Assembly (NCBI GenBank): GCA_034440615.1 | Contig: JAOTOM010005128.1 | Location: forward strand, 637,001 to 701,000 | DNA from: Ashinkailepas kermadecensis | Lineage: Eukaryota > Arthropoda > Thecostraca > Neolepadidae | Direction: 5' to 3' | DNA length: 64,000 nucleotides | Shown: in pieces, positions 36,190 to 47,589 of the stretch | Layout: every line of letters starts with the position of its first letter | Numbering within the stretch: the stretch's first letter is position 1 | Made by a program: the position numbers and the translations under genes | Notes under the pieces: model-generated | The model's database searches: none | Seen by the model: the letters and a program-made list of their open reading frames with translations, nothing else | What the model was told of the DNA's origin: nothing

Positions 36190-36770
36190 TTCCTTGACCT
36201 TTTGTGTCCCTAGCGTGATTTTCAGGGGTCCACCACATTACTTTTTTGGGGCCCCGCATGATTTTCAGTGGTCCCGGCGCGAACATTTAAGGCTCATATC
36301 ATGATTTTCAGGTGCCCCGGTGCGACTTTGTGGGGGCCAGCGTTATTTTTAGGGTCAATCGGCTCGACCTTTTGACCCCCCAGCGTAATTTCTGGGGGCC
36401 CGGCCAGTCTTTGGGTCCCTCAGCGTCATTCTCGATGACCACCGCACGACTTCGTGGCCCCCAGCGTGATTTTAATGGTGCCCGGCGCGTATTTTTGGGG
36501 CCCAATGGTATGGGCCCCGGTCCCACGTTTTGTCAACCCCATGGTCATTTTTGGGAGCCATGAAGCGATTTCTGGGTCCTCGTTGCAATTTTGGGGTCCC
36601 CAGTCATTTCCAGGGGTCCCTGCGCAACTTCATGGTCCCCAATGCGACTTTTGATTGGGTTCCGGTGCGATCCTTGGGGGCCCAGCGAGATTTTTAGGCG
36701 GTCCGACGCAATTTTTCCGAACCTCGGCGATATTCTTGGGGGCCCCAACAATTTCCCAGGATTGTGGGAC
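36190..36770. repeat. Degenerate ~30-bp GC/T-rich repeat
   Basis: Units with the loose pattern GGCCCNGCGNGATTTTNGGGG recur roughly every 28-32 bases with heavy divergence. Frames on both strands are by-products. Confidence 0.65.
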
Positions 36771-37167
36771 AAAGGAGCGCTGTCCCCTTCGTTCCTCCTT
36801 CGGTAGGCCACCGGCTCTACCCAGACACCGAAATTACTTCTATGCGAAACCAGGAACTCAGCTCCGAACCCATCAACACCAAGTAATTAGTCATAGAAAA
36901 CTTCTTCCACTCCAATCTCCCGCTCTGCACAAGCGAAAGGCATGGACGCGGCTGTTGCGGCGGGCAATGGACGTCCTATCCTATTTAGTATTAGTACCCA
37001 GGTCCTATCCGTACGTGTCGCCACTCTGGCGGCTGTGTCTGGAAGCTTTCGCGCGTTGTCTCCCATCACTGAGATCGTCCATGGGGAAAAAAGTGCACAT
37101 TGTAGACCCTGCCTTCGCTTCATACCAATACAGATTGCTTTAGCCTCTGACCGCCGTCGTCCCGCCG

Positions 37168-37239
37168 GCGACGGTGGTATAATGGTCAGCATAGCTGCCT
37201 TCCAAGCAGTTGATCCGGGTTCGATTCCCGGCCGTCGCA
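37168..37239 (+). tRNA. tRNA-Gly (anticodon TCC)
   Basis: The 72-base gene has a perfect 7-bp acceptor stem GCGACGG/CCGTCGC. It has an A box (TGGTATAATGGT), anticodon loop CTTCCAA and B box (GGGTTCGATTCCC). It matches the standard eukaryotic tRNA-Gly(TCC) almost throughout. A TTTT run ten bases downstream can terminate RNA polymerase III. It lies in the sense orientation inside intron 4 of the KCTD3-like gene and appears functional. Confidence 0.96.
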
Positions 37240-37567
37240 CGTCTTTTCGTTTCGTCTTTCGTCATTTCAACTTCCATTACTCACCGTGGTATGCAGTTAG
37301 TTGCCGGTGAAAATACACCAGTGTGACGAGTTCCATTTTTCGTTTGGCTGGCATGGTAAGACATAAAGAAGGAAAGAGGTGGAAGCGATTATTTCGGAAT
37401 TAGTTGCTCTTTCTAGCCAAGGTCTAGTGTACTTCTAAAATGGATGATGGCAACATAAATTATCAGGTGAAATATGTCGATACCTAGCGGCTATTCAGCT
37501 TCATGTCATTTAACCCTTTCAAAATAGACATACGCAGTCCTATGCAATGTTATGATAGAAACGGATA

Positions 37568-37625
37568 TGGGCACTAGATAACCACTAGGAGTTAATGCAC
37601 CCTTAAGCCCAAATTAATCAATACA
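37568..37625 (+). mobile_element. Degenerate hairpin-tail copy
   Basis: GGGCACTAGATAACC, then GTTAATGCACCCTTAAGCCC and AAATTAATCAATA match the hairpin-tail family with substitutions in both stem arms. No target duplication is visible. Confidence 0.5.
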
Positions 37626-37808
37626 TAGCAACAAAATTAGCAATACGCCATTAGTCGTGATAGTCTTGAATGGGTCCAGTTTGATCACTTTTTGAGTGGA
37701 CGAGCAAGACAAATGGGAGTACAAAATAATTGATGATATTGAGAGGTAGGAATGTGCAATTATTTCCTACTGGATGACTGGTCTCACCCGAATCTGGACA
37801 TTTGGGAC

Positions 37809-37851
37809 ATTGAGTAGTATCATTTCCGTCGCGGGAATGATACTACTCAAT
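37809..37851. repeat. Hairpin upstream of exon 5
   Basis: ATTGAGTAGTATCATT pairs with AATGATACTACTCAAT across a CCGTCGCGGG-type loop. It ends about 110 bases before the exon 5 acceptor. Confidence 0.85.
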
Positions 37852-37959
37852 ATTCCTTGACCTTGATGGAATATTCCTCTGGTGGGCGTTCCCTTTTCCA
37901 TTACATATGCCAGTGTGCCGTGCAGTGATGGTGAGTGCTGTTGTGCCGTTCGACAACAG

Positions 37960-38156
37960 GATGAAAGACTCGACCGGCTGGCACCTGTTCTACACGTCGC
38001 CGCACATCCCGGCCACCATAGACCGGGTGGCCATCAACGCCAAGGTGGGGCCGAGCGGCTCAGTGGCCGATGTCAGCACCAAGATGCTGGGCATCTCGTG
38101 CGGCGCCACCGTCCACCTGTGGGGAATCTCTGAGGACGGCAGCAAGTCGGATGTGG
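37960..38156 (+). CDS. KCTD3/SHKBP1-like, exon 5
   Basis: The acceptor CGACAACAG ends 37959; the donor is GTGAGT at 38157. The exon completes Arg and reads MKDSTGWHLFYTSPHIPATI, then DRVAINAKVG, a variable loop, and VHLWGISEDGSKSDVG. The pattern (C)YR-xKxSxGWxxxFxSP...I(E/D)RVAxNAKV followed by a strand ending in LW is the first WD-type blade of this subfamily. It enters in phase 2 and leaves in phase 1. It is one of the two exons with no tandem array at either junction. Confidence 0.94.
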
Positions 38157-38389
38157 GTGAGTTGCCTCTGAAGCGCACGCGGCGGACGGATATATCGAAC
38201 TATCAGCCACTACTAATTGATGTTCAGGTGGAGGTGTTCAATATGTTCGATTGCTCGACGTCACGTGGTGATCGTTATTGCGATAGCGTGGAACAGTGTT
38301 ATCTATTTAGCCACAGTAACTGATTCTCCAAGGCCACCCCCCCTCCAAAAAAACAAAGGAATGCTGCAACCCATTGCCGAAAGATGTCA

Positions 38390-38600
38390 AATCAACGTGA
38401 TGGTGTGTTACCGCGGTATGTCAGTCCAGTGGCATGGTATTACTGGGGTATGTCAGGCCAGTACGATATTGTTCCGCGGTATGTCACACCAGTGTGATGG
38501 TTTTATCGCTGTATGTCGGACTAGTGTGATATAGTTATTGTGGTATGTCTGACCAGTGTGATATGTTACCTCGGTATGTCAGACCAGTGTGATGGTGTTT
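38390..38600. repeat. Diverged ~31-bp repeats leading into the palindrome
   Basis: Units of the type GCGGTATGTCAGACCAGTGTGAT begin here with many mismatches and continue into the left arm of the palindrome. Confidence 0.8.
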
Positions 38601-40573
38601 TCATGGTATGTCAGACCAGTGTGATGGTGTTGCCATGGTATGCCAGACTAGTATGATGGTGTTACCACGGTGTGTCCGACTGGTGTAGTAGTGTTATCTC
38701 TGTGTGTCAGACCAGTGTGATAGTGTCATCGCGGTGTGCTAGACCAATGTGATGGTGTTACCGCGGTATGTCAGACCAGTGTAATGGGGTTACCGCGGTA
38801 TGTCAGACCAGTGTAATTGTGTTACCGCGGTATGTCAGACCAGTGTGATAGTGCTCCGTGGTGTCAGACCAGTGTGGGATTGCTACAACAGTATATCGGA
38901 CCAGTGTGGCGGTGTTGCTGTAATACGTATAGCGATGTATTTACGGGCGGGGGGGAGTCCACTCCCGTGCATATACGACAGAAGTTGCCAGAAGACAGTC
39001 CGAGCAACCCAGTTAACAGAAGAAGACAGGCCCAGCAACCCTACCCGTCCCGATCGTTTTGATGTTTTGAATGTTTTTTTTTGTGTTTGTGATGCGAAAT
39101 CCGTTGTTATGCACTGAAATAAATTATGTTATTGTGTATTTTACCAACGTTCATCTGAGTATTTCCTCCGACGAAGGTGCATGATCTGTTCAAAGAAAGG
39201 GTTGTGTGGCTGCTTTTCTCGTGCTGAGTCACTGTTGGTGATGATGCGCCTCGCCAGCCGTAGTGGCCACAGCCCAGGGCCTCCCCTAAGGAATTTTCAC
39301 TAGGTGGGATTTCTTGCACCTAATCAGTACAATATGGTGTCACGGGCGGTTCTAGCCAGCCGGTTGGGGAGGGGAGACAACTTTAGGCGCCCCCCCAGTG
39401 GCGTACCTAGGGTTTGCGTCATGGGGGGGCGCCTAAAGTTGTCTCCCTCCCCAACCGGCTGGCTAGAACCGCCCGTGACACCATATTGTACTGATTAGGT
39501 GCAAGAAATCCCACCTAGTGAAAATTCCTTAGGGGAGGCCCTGGGCTGTGGCCACTACGGCTGGCGAGGCGCATCATCACCAACAGTGACTCAGCACGAG
39601 AAAAGCAGCCACACAACCCTTTCTTTGAACAGATCATGCACCTTCGTCGGAGGAAATACTCAGATGAACGTTGGTAAAATACACAATAACATAATTTATT
39701 TCAGTGGATAACAACGGATTTCGCATCACAAACACAAAAAAACATTCAAAACATCAAAACGATCGGGACGGGTAGGGTTGCTGGGCCTGTCTTCTTCTGT
39801 TAACTGGGTTGCTCGGACTGTCTTCTGGCAACTTCTGTCGTATATGCACGGGAGTGGACTCCCCCTGGACTTCGCCCCGCCCGTAAATACATCGCTATAC
39901 GTATTACAGCAACACCGCCACACTGGTCCGATATACTGTTGTAGCAATCCCACACTGGTCTGACACCACGGAGCACTATCACACTGGTCTGACATACCGC
40001 GGTAACACAATTACACTGGTCTGACATACCGCGGTAACACAATTACACTGGTCTGACATACCGCGGTAACACAATTACACTGGTCTGATATACCGCGGTA
40101 ACACAATTACACTGGTCTGACATACCGCGGTAACACAATTACACTGGTCTGACATACCGCGGTAACACAATTACACTGGTCTGACATACCGCGGTAACAC
40201 AATTACACTGGTCTGACATACCGCGGTAACCCCATTACACTGGTCTGACATACCGCGGTAACACAATTACATTGGTCTGACATACCGCGGTAACACAATT
40301 ACACTGGTCTGACATACCGCGGTAACCCCATTACACTGGTCTGACATACCGCGGTAACACAATTACACTGGTCTGACATACCGCGGTAACCCCATTACAC
40401 TGGTCTGACATACCGCGGTAACACCATCACATTGGTCTAGCACACCGCGATGGCACTATCACACTGGTCTGACACAGATAACACTACTACACCAGTCGGA
40501 CACACCGTGGTAACACCATCATACTAGTCTGGCATACCATGGCAACACCATCACACTGGTCTGACATACCATG
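38601..40573. repeat. Large palindrome with near-identical arms
   Basis: The left arm (38601-39396) and right arm (39423-40573) are inverted copies around a 26-base centre. Outside the minisatellite they differ only by a few bases and a roughly 14-base insertion near 39870. The right arm is about 355 bp longer because its 32-bp repeat (GGTCTGACATACCGCGGTAA) has about 11 more copies. The centre contains AGTGGCGTACCTAGGG, resembling a hAT-like terminus. It lies in intron 5. Confidence 0.93.
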
Positions 40574-41209
40574 AATGATGTAACTTCAAGTGATACAAAT
40601 CACTTGAAGATGTAACTCCTAGCTAGCTAACCGAGCTTATCGGGCCAGTTGCCATCTGACCTTGTTACCATCTGACCCTGTGGATCTTCATCTGTCTCTT
40701 CATTTTAGCAACATCGAAGAAAAGACCGATAATGAATATCTAGCTCTCGTCACTCGTGTCATGCGGCCTGGCTCGCGTCGCCCCGCTCCTCTGTGTTGTG
40801 TGTAAATGTCTAGGTCATGCCTTTATGATACCACCATTAATGGACCCAATTCCTGGCTTTGTGGCATGAATTTTTAACCGACGCATTTTACGTTTCAGCC
40901 TTCCTCGTCGCTTTGTCCTCAGTATAAGTGTTGCCAACTTGCTACCTTTTTTTTTCTTCGTGATCAAAATGCACCGTTCCAAGGAAAGATCACTTCCGCT
41001 ACCGGAACTATACTAAGATTTGTTTTGGGTGGCTTTCTCCCTTCAAGCTCCCTTTGACTAGGTGGGATTTTTTTTATTTACTAGGTGGGATTTCACGGCA
41101 CTAGGTGGGAGGCATGCCACCTAATTAACATGCTAGAAGAGGCCCTGCCACAGCCGCCATCATCGTATGGTGCCCATCCGTCCGACTGCAGCACTGGGAC
41201 TCTGTAGAC

Positions 41210-41460
41210 TGCCTGCTGTCATCGCTCATGTCGCTGACGCCGCTGTCATCGCTGTAGTCTGCTGTCATCGGTCGTGTCGCTGTAGCCGCTGCCATCGCTG
41301 TAGCCTGCTGTCATCGGTCGTGTCGCTGTGGCCGCTGTCATCGCTGTAGCCTGCTGTCATCGGTCGTGTCGCTGCCATCGCTGTAGCCTGCTGTCATCGG
41401 TCGTGTCGCTGTGGCCGCTGCCATCGCTGTAGCCTGCTGTCATCGGTCGGTCGTGTCATC
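41210..41460. repeat. 46-bp minisatellite, about 5 copies
   Basis: Units carry CTGCTGTCATCGGTCGTGTC and GCTGCCATCGCTGTAGC, mostly at 46-bp spacing with one 37-bp unit. Confidence 0.9.
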
Positions 41461-41838
41461 GCTCGTGCTGGTATTTAATGGTGCTTGTGATTGGTTTTCA
41501 GAGGTACCCCACGAATGGTTTCGAAACGTGCGAAGTCTCGATATCCCGGAGGGGCGGGCGGGCCCGTAGGGCCCCATACGGGTCAAGTGGCCGGTCGCCT
41601 CGGGCCGGGACCTGGGATTGTTTCCAGTGTCTGCCGGCCCGGCCGGCTGGGGTCAAGGGGTGGGCGGTGCTGGATCCCGGTCGGGGTGGTGAGTCTCTCT
41701 CCCGTCCGGGCGAAGGCGCCGCCTGTCCCGTATAGCTCCTCGGGCGCCTGTCGTCCTCCCGTCCGCGGGACCCAGGCGTCCCCCCAGTAGGGCCCCTACG
41801 TGGTGGGGCGCCCGAGGAGTTGAAACCAATACACTTCC

Positions 41839-43719
41839 ATGGATTCTCCTGACACACAACTATACCCTCGCCCTAGTCTTGACTCGGACGATTCGTCGTT
41901 CCAGTCTTCCACATCCCAGTCCCGCGCCTCCGTGAGGCCAGTTTTAGACGCTGTCTCGGATTGCCCTTCTATGGATTATCGTCCCGTCGGGGCGACGCGA
42001 CCTGACAAGACACCTGAGCGTGAAACCGAAGTAGAGCCCGAGTTCGTCGACCCAACTGTCTTGATCCTGTCGAGTTCAGAGCTCAGACTGTCCGACCTCA
42101 GCCCTTTCCAACGGTGTGAGGGCACTGAGCGATTCGGTACGGTGGTACGGAATGGGCGCAAAATGACCACAGCAGTCGACGCGCCCTAAAGCCCAAATAA
42201 CTAACTAACGGTGGTACGGTGCGACAAATTGGTTGATGGTTGCATCGAAGTTGAATTTTCGGATCCGGAGGAAGCTAGGCGGGCGTTAAAAGCCACACTC
42301 TTTACGTTTACGTACACCATCGATGGTAGACGCGTACAAAGGACAGTGCCCCTAAATGTGAAAACTCACCACTCTAAAAACTGCTCCAGAGGTGTCATCA
42401 CTTGCCATGACCTACAAGGTGTGACAAGTGAAGAAATTGTGCGCGGTCTTGCGGCGTTCGGTGTCCTGGAAGCTAGAAGACTGAAAACGAAAAGGGACGG
42501 CATTTCACACGACACAGACAACATCGTACTTACTTTTAACTCCAAAACACAGCCTACCCATGTGAGAATCGGGCATGTTAGGGTCAGAGTCCGCGTTTAT
42601 CGACCAATCCCGATGAGATGCTTCGCATGTCACAGGTACGGACACACCAGCCGCCACTGTCGATCAAAGCCGAGGTGTCTGCGATGTGCCTCCTCGGATC
42701 ATTCTGTGGACGCTTGCACATCGGAAACCTTATGCTGTCCAAACTGCAAGGGCGATCATTCTGCTCGTGACCGAGTCTGCCCGGTTTTCAAACGGGAGCA
42801 GAGTATTATAAGATTGAAGTGTGACAGGGGCGTGTCATTCCGAGAAGCTCGGGAAATGACCAAGACGGCCACTACACCTCGCTCTTATGCGGCCGTGGTG
42901 GCCAGCTCCACCCATCCCCTTCAACCCGAGTCATCCCAGGAGCGAACAGACATGCCACCTACTTCACCTGCACCACGGAGCTGTGATCCTCCTGGACGCG
43001 ATGCTCTGGATAAGATGACAGCCCGCCAATTGATTGGCCTGCTAAAGGAATGTGGTCTGGCAATAATCCAGGTAAACTCAGAAGATGAAATCCCGGCGGC
43101 AGTAACTGGAGTTGCAGCCGACTACGTCTTACCGGCTTGCCCTGCTGTTGTGCAGACAGAAACTTCGTTCAGTTCCCCAAAACAACGTCGTCCTGAGCAG
43201 CGCACGATCGCCTGCCAAACTGACGCTACCGCAACTCCGGTGACTGAACCGATCATGGTGGCATCCACTCAAACAACTCCCGCAGAATTCCCTAATGTAC
43301 CACCCCCATCGACTCTCTTACCTCTCCGATCGACCAGCTCATTGCCGTCACTGAGAATTCCTGTGCGAAGTGGAGCTCCGGACCTGACAGCGCGAGGTAG
43401 AGCAGAACGGTCTACAAGTGTGGCATCAAACATCGGTGGGAAAGGCGCAGTGCGAAAATGTTCCATGGCTGTGAGGCTCGGCGTGCGAGAACGCTCACCA
43501 TCGGTACCGCGCGCATCACTTGGCCCCTCTGGAGAAATAATGGGGCCACCTTCAACTGCCCCATTCACAGGCCAGCCACTTACACCACCTACCAGCCGAA
43601 AGCGGATGCCTATTTCACCACCGACCGAAGCGAGTCCCAGGTCCCGTCCCCGCGCTGAGTCGCCCGTGATGAGGCACCCACCTGTAAGCCGAGACGTGTG
43701 GGGTAGACTACCGTCCTGA
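41839..43719 (+). pseudogene. LINE ORF1 gag-like protein, interrupted
   Basis: The frame encodes a Ser/Asp/Pro-rich N-terminus and an RNA-binding-like central part (FSDPEEARRAL, GVLEARRLKTKRDG, IVLTFNSK). Three CCHC knuckles follow, then a long Pro/Ser/Thr-rich tail. Such ORF1 proteins coat LINE RNA. A 58-bp insertion with an 11-bp duplication at 42140-42219 adds 69 bases: the frame is kept, but a TAA at 42187-42189 is introduced. The 502-codon frame starting at 42211 has no ATG there, so it is not an independent gene. Confidence 0.8.
42151..42208 (+). mobile_element. 58-bp hairpin-tail mini-retroposon inside LINE ORF1
   Basis: Begins AATGGGCGCAAAATGACC, closes with GTCGACGCGCCC and ends AAATAACTAACTAA. 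An 11-bp duplication CGGTGGTACGG flanks it (42140-42150 and 42209-42219). It is inserted in the same orientation as its presumed LINE relative. Confidence 0.92.
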
Positions 43720-44062
43720 CCGTAACACCTGTGAAGGCACCATACCATATCTCTAAACGGCTGACTGCGAAGAAGTGTTTTAACTGAGACAGTATGCGGG
43801 GAATTACACCTCAGCATGACACTGTTTTGTCACGATTTTACTTTTGATTTTATCAATAAACTTGTTATGGGCGCTATATGACCATTGCAGTCGATGCGCC
43901 CTTTAAACCCAAATAACAACAACAACAACGAGTTTTTGAAGAAGGTTGTTTTATGTGCTTATTTTCCGTGTGTGACTGACGCTTGTTTTCCCAGCGTATT
44001 TGCTCCTGTGACCGGCTCCGTCACTATCTGTCTTCAGACTGACGTGTCGGGCGACGTTCCAG

Positions 44063-44266
44063 GCCAGTTTAACCTGGGCGTGCCGGTGGAGCACCTGTTC
44101 TTCATCGGGCCGCAGCTGGTGGGCCTGTCGTCGGTGGGCAGGATTGGCGTGTGGCACGCCATGACGCACCACTGGCAGGCGCAGGAGGTCGGCCACATCT
44201 CCAGCTTCGACCGCGCCGGCAGCTTCCTGCTGCTGGGCGGCACCAATGGCTCCATCTACTATATCG
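44063..44266 (+). CDS. KCTD3/SHKBP1-like, exon 6
   Basis: The acceptor GACGTTCCAG ends 44062 and the donor GTCAGT starts at 44267. The exon reads GQFNLGVPVEHLFFIGPQLV, then SVGRIGVWHAMTHHWQAQEV, SFDRAGSFLLLGGTNGSIYYI. The strings LGVPVxxLFFIGxQLV and AGSFLLLGxxNGSIYYI are nearly invariant in KCTD3 and SHKBP1 and form WD-type blades. It enters and leaves in phase 1. No tandem array is attached. Confidence 0.96.
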
Positions 44267-44775
44267 GTCAGTGGCACCACGTGGCGCGCGCCAGCGAGAG
44301 AGACGTGGCAGCACCGTGCAGTCGCAGTGGCTGTGGCGTCGTCTGATCATCCCACCGACGGGCGTCGAGCGAGCCTTCAGAGTCACGCTTACGACTTGCC
44401 CCGGACCAGCCCTCGTCAGGCTGTGGGTGTGTTGCGGCTCCGCCTGCTCCACCAGTTTACGGCGGATCCGCCAGCACGAGTGTCTCCAACGTCGGGAATG
44501 GGTCCACGAAAGCTTGGAAAGTTTGACATCACGCTTATGGCGTAGCGTGGGAAGAGTCGACCTACAAACCCTTTCGTCGCCTCCTCCCACACAAAACCCT
44601 TGGCGACGCCAGTGCTTGTCAGCTGCCGGTGCTGTAGGTCGCTATTAACTCTGTCGTGTCGCATTGCACAGTGAGTGAACCCTTGGAATTAAACTACATT
44701 TGACAGTCTTAATGTGGTAATATGAATGTCCTGGAAGATCAGTGCAGCATGTGGTACTCAGCAATCTTGCCATGT

Positions 44776-45265
44776 CAATGTTAAAATAGTGTTTTTTTTT
44801 TGTTGGGTGTGAGATGTCGAAATATGTCATGAAAGCGATGTCTCTGAATACAACTTGTGTGTTTTTCAAACACAATTTTGATCCAACAAACGTACCTTAT
44901 TTACTATAATATGAATAAGGTACTCTTAAGCGTACCTTATTCGTTTCTTGTCAGGTACCTACTTTATAGATAACTATTTTACCGATAGCGGTACAAAATA
45001 CCTATGCTTACCAACTGATATTGTATAGCAGACTACATGATATGACGCAATCCTTTTACCTGGAATTGTAGTAAGAGATGTTCGTGTATCATGATCCTCA
45101 ACGGTGAGTGTAACCATGATACCTAACAACGAGATACTGCTAGAAATCCGATATGAAGCCACCATAAAGACTCATCAAGAAGCACGATGTCGATGCTTCT
45201 TTGGAAGGGATATTCGTTAAATGTTCTAGAAGTGGTATATTCCACCCTATTTCACAAAATCACTG
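44776..45265 (-). mobile_element. 480-bp repeat family, copy A
   Basis: This minus-strand copy belongs to a family with ends resembling CAGTGATMAATTATTCGTG and CAGTGTTAAAATA. Its own minus-strand frame starts ATG at 45165 and reads [20 protein letters not shown], ending at a donor-like CCAG-GTAAAA after 106 bases (45060). Copy A stops only 48 bases before exon 7 of the host gene. Confidence 0.75.
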
Positions 45266-45313
45266 TACCCAGCGCACTCGGAAAGGGACCGTGCTTTGTG
45301 CTGCTGTTGACAG

Positions 45314-45430
45314 ACATGCAGAAGTTTCCGCTGCGGATGAAGGACAACGACCTTCTGGTGACCGAGCTCTACCACGACGCCAGCGACGACCCCATCACCG
45401 CCATCAGTGTGTATTTAACTCCGAAAACAA
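45314..45430 (+). CDS. KCTD3/SHKBP1-like, exon 7
   Basis: The acceptor GCTGTTGACAG ends 45313; the donor is GTAAGT at 45431. It completes Asp and reads [20 protein letters not shown], then [16 protein letters not shown]. This is the most conserved stretch of the subfamily. It enters and leaves in phase 1. The donor is the first of five tandem donors. Confidence 0.97.
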
Positions 45431-45795
45431 GTAAGTCTCGCCGTTCGGTTGTCACCATTAGTACGTACCCCATGGGCACATAGTTGCCCGGGTGACCATC
45501 AGGGTGAGTCCCGCCGTTTCATTGTCACCATTAGTGCGTACCCCATGGGCACATAGTTGCCCAGGTGACCATCACGGTGAGTATCGCTGTTCCGTTGTCA
45601 CCATTAGTACGTACTCCATGGGCACATAATTACCCAGGTGACCATCACGGTGAGTCTCGCCGTTCCATTGTCACCATTAGTGCGTACCCCATGGGCACAT
45701 AATTACCCAGGTGACAATCACTGTGAGTCTCGCCGTTCCATTGTCACCATTAGTACGTACTCCATAGGTACATATTCACCCAGGTGATCATCACG
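45431..45795 (+). repeat. 73-bp array with five GTRAGT donors
   Basis: Five units of exactly 73 bp begin at 45431, 45504, 45577, 45650 and 45723. Each starts with a full donor: GTAAGTCTCGCC, GTGAGTCCCGCC, GTGAGTATCGCT, GTGAGTCTCGCC and GTGAGTCTCGCC. Units also share GTCACCATTAGTACGTAC and CCATGGGCACATA. The array starts at the exon/intron border itself. Confidence 0.95.
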
Positions 45796-46241
45796 GTCGC
45801 CACACAGGGGCCGATCCAAAAGCCAGGCCTGGGGCAAACGAGCAAATTATCCGATCTCGAAGAAAAGCCCATCGGATTTGAAGGGGTAACATTCGTCGGG
45901 TCTGTTGAAGAAAATATTTACGTCATCAAATGTTATTAGATTTCGAGGAAAAACCGCTTATGGGTGGGACGGCCTACCCCCCCCCCCCCACACACACACT
46001 CGGATTGGCCAGTTTTTTTTCTCACAAACCACTGCCACTAGTACCAGTGCATGTCTAACTATGCAAACAACTAAGTCCTATCTCGTGTTGAGTTTTGGAG
46101 CTCACCATGCCAGACAAGGAATTCCTAACCGACTCTTCGTCTTCGACTAGTAGGCCACGAGCGAACGCCAGTTTACTCCGGTCTTTTTACTAGCACCATA
46201 TCCTCCCTGATATATAGCTTCCAACCACTTGCAATGATATA

Positions 46242-46493
46242 CGTGGTGTGTTCAAAAAGTAATGATCATTTGTAAAGCACGTTCTTGCGGCAGTCCCATC
46301 GATATGATTTTTTTTGCATACCAGAATTGGGTATTATTTGTACACCCACGTGCAGAATTTCAGAACTGGTGCCAGTGTGTGGATGCGGGAGGAGAGTATT
46401 TTGAGTGCTGTTGAGTGTGCTTTACTGTGTCGTCTTAACAAAGTGTTCTTTCAGCATGTTCTCATTACCTCATTACTTTTTGAACACACCACG
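46242..46493. mobile_element. mariner-like MITE, 252 bp
   Basis: Perfect inverted ends CGTGGTGTGTTCAAAAAGTA(ATGA) at both sides are flanked by TA (46240-46241 and 46494-46495), the target duplication of Tc1/mariner elements. No transposase is encoded. Confidence 0.9.
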
Positions 46494-46495
46494 TA

Positions 46496-47585
46496 TACCC
46501 TTAAATAACCATTAGCTCATGATCATATGCCCAATGCAAAATTCTCACCTACAGGTTCACTTGCTTCTAAGGCGCAAATAATCAAAAATTGGTCGAAGCA
46601 TCCCAAAGCCCAAAAATAACTAGCTCACTAACTCGCCTGCTTCTACCCTCTTTTCTCATTTCTCATTTCTGTGTTGACGAAGTTTGGTTCTGCCATCGAC
46701 CTAAATTTGTATTCGCAATGTCGTCGTACTGCAGCTATTCTCGTCATGCTAGCTGATCATTGACAGGCAAGCACTTGGTCGGCATTTCAGTCGGTTAAAG
46801 CTACACTGCATTACTAGATTACCTATTCATAGAAGTAGCAAAGCATTGTATATACGACTGTGCGGGGCGCTCTGCCAACTTGCTTGTACCACGGATAATA
46901 GTAAACGGATAGGAAACTCCCCGGAATCGGCGACCAAGGACGGGCTATTGCCACCTAGCGGTTGGAGGCCGAAGCTAATCCTGGATAGGATATTGTTTGA
47001 TTACAGCAGCACATTCCCGCGTTGGAGAGTAAAGCGTAGTTTAGTTTCGGCCAATTTCCGCTTTTGGAGAGGCTAGGGAACCGTGATTCGGCTGCATGGA
47101 ACTCTGTGACGGTAAGGAATTAATTAAAAGCATATCTGCCTTCATTTCTTTGTTTCAGGGAACATTTAAACGCATGGCGTGGAGTACTACGTTTCTGGCG
47201 CGTTGTGTGTGTTTTTGGGAGCAACTTATGTGTTTTGGATCAAGTGAAGCATGCAATTCTCCATTGCGTTGCCCAGTTATTTACTCTGAATCACGAGAAA
47301 ATCTGAATCAGTGGTATTTAGTCTGTTTGAGCTTTTGCTTGGCTTGAAGCATTGGTCAAAGGGGGCGCCGTAAATGTACCAATTTTCACCTGCATATGCA
47401 GCTCTCGAACTAAGGGTTTTGGCTGGAGGATGTCCGATTTCAGGCTGAGGAGCAGTCCGAAGGAGGAATTGTCTGACGTAAAATTTTGCAATCTTTACCT
47501 AAGGTCCATGGCTGAATATTTTGAAAGGTTGTAAGTGAAAGGATCAGTGCATCACCAGGCCTGGTGCCAAGGTCAAAGACTTGGT
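46496..47585. other. Intron 7, no recognised gene
   Basis: A degenerate relative of the hairpin tail (AAGCCCAAAAATAACTAGC near 46612) is visible. No coding segment is supported. Confidence 0.4.
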
Positions 47586-47589
47586 GCCA

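Larger units (their letters stand above)
41500..43925 (+). mobile_element. ORF1-only LINE derivative (half-LINE)
   Basis: A GC-rich leader (about 41500-41838) precedes an ORF1-like frame starting ATG 41839 and ending TGA at 43717-43719, now split by a short insertion. The gag-like part has three zinc knuckles at about 42622-42775: CFACHRYGHTSRHC, CLRCASSDHSVDAC and CPNCKGDHSARDRVC. No endonuclease or reverse transcriptase follows. Instead a ~150-base 3' region leads to the hairpin tail at 43868-43917, which ends in (AAC)n. The left border is not fixed by a target duplication. It sits in intron 5 in the sense direction. Confidence 0.8.

Noticed and set aside
38390..40573. Splice-junction array for exon 5
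   Set aside because: The 31-32-bp units start over 230 bases after the exon 5 donor and do not resemble GGATGTGG-GTGAGT, so this array is not junction-derived.
42211..43719. Independent gag gene starting at 42211
   Set aside because: The first codon is GTG inside a target duplication; the frame is the continuation of the ORF1 that starts at 41839 and was split by the 58-bp insertion.
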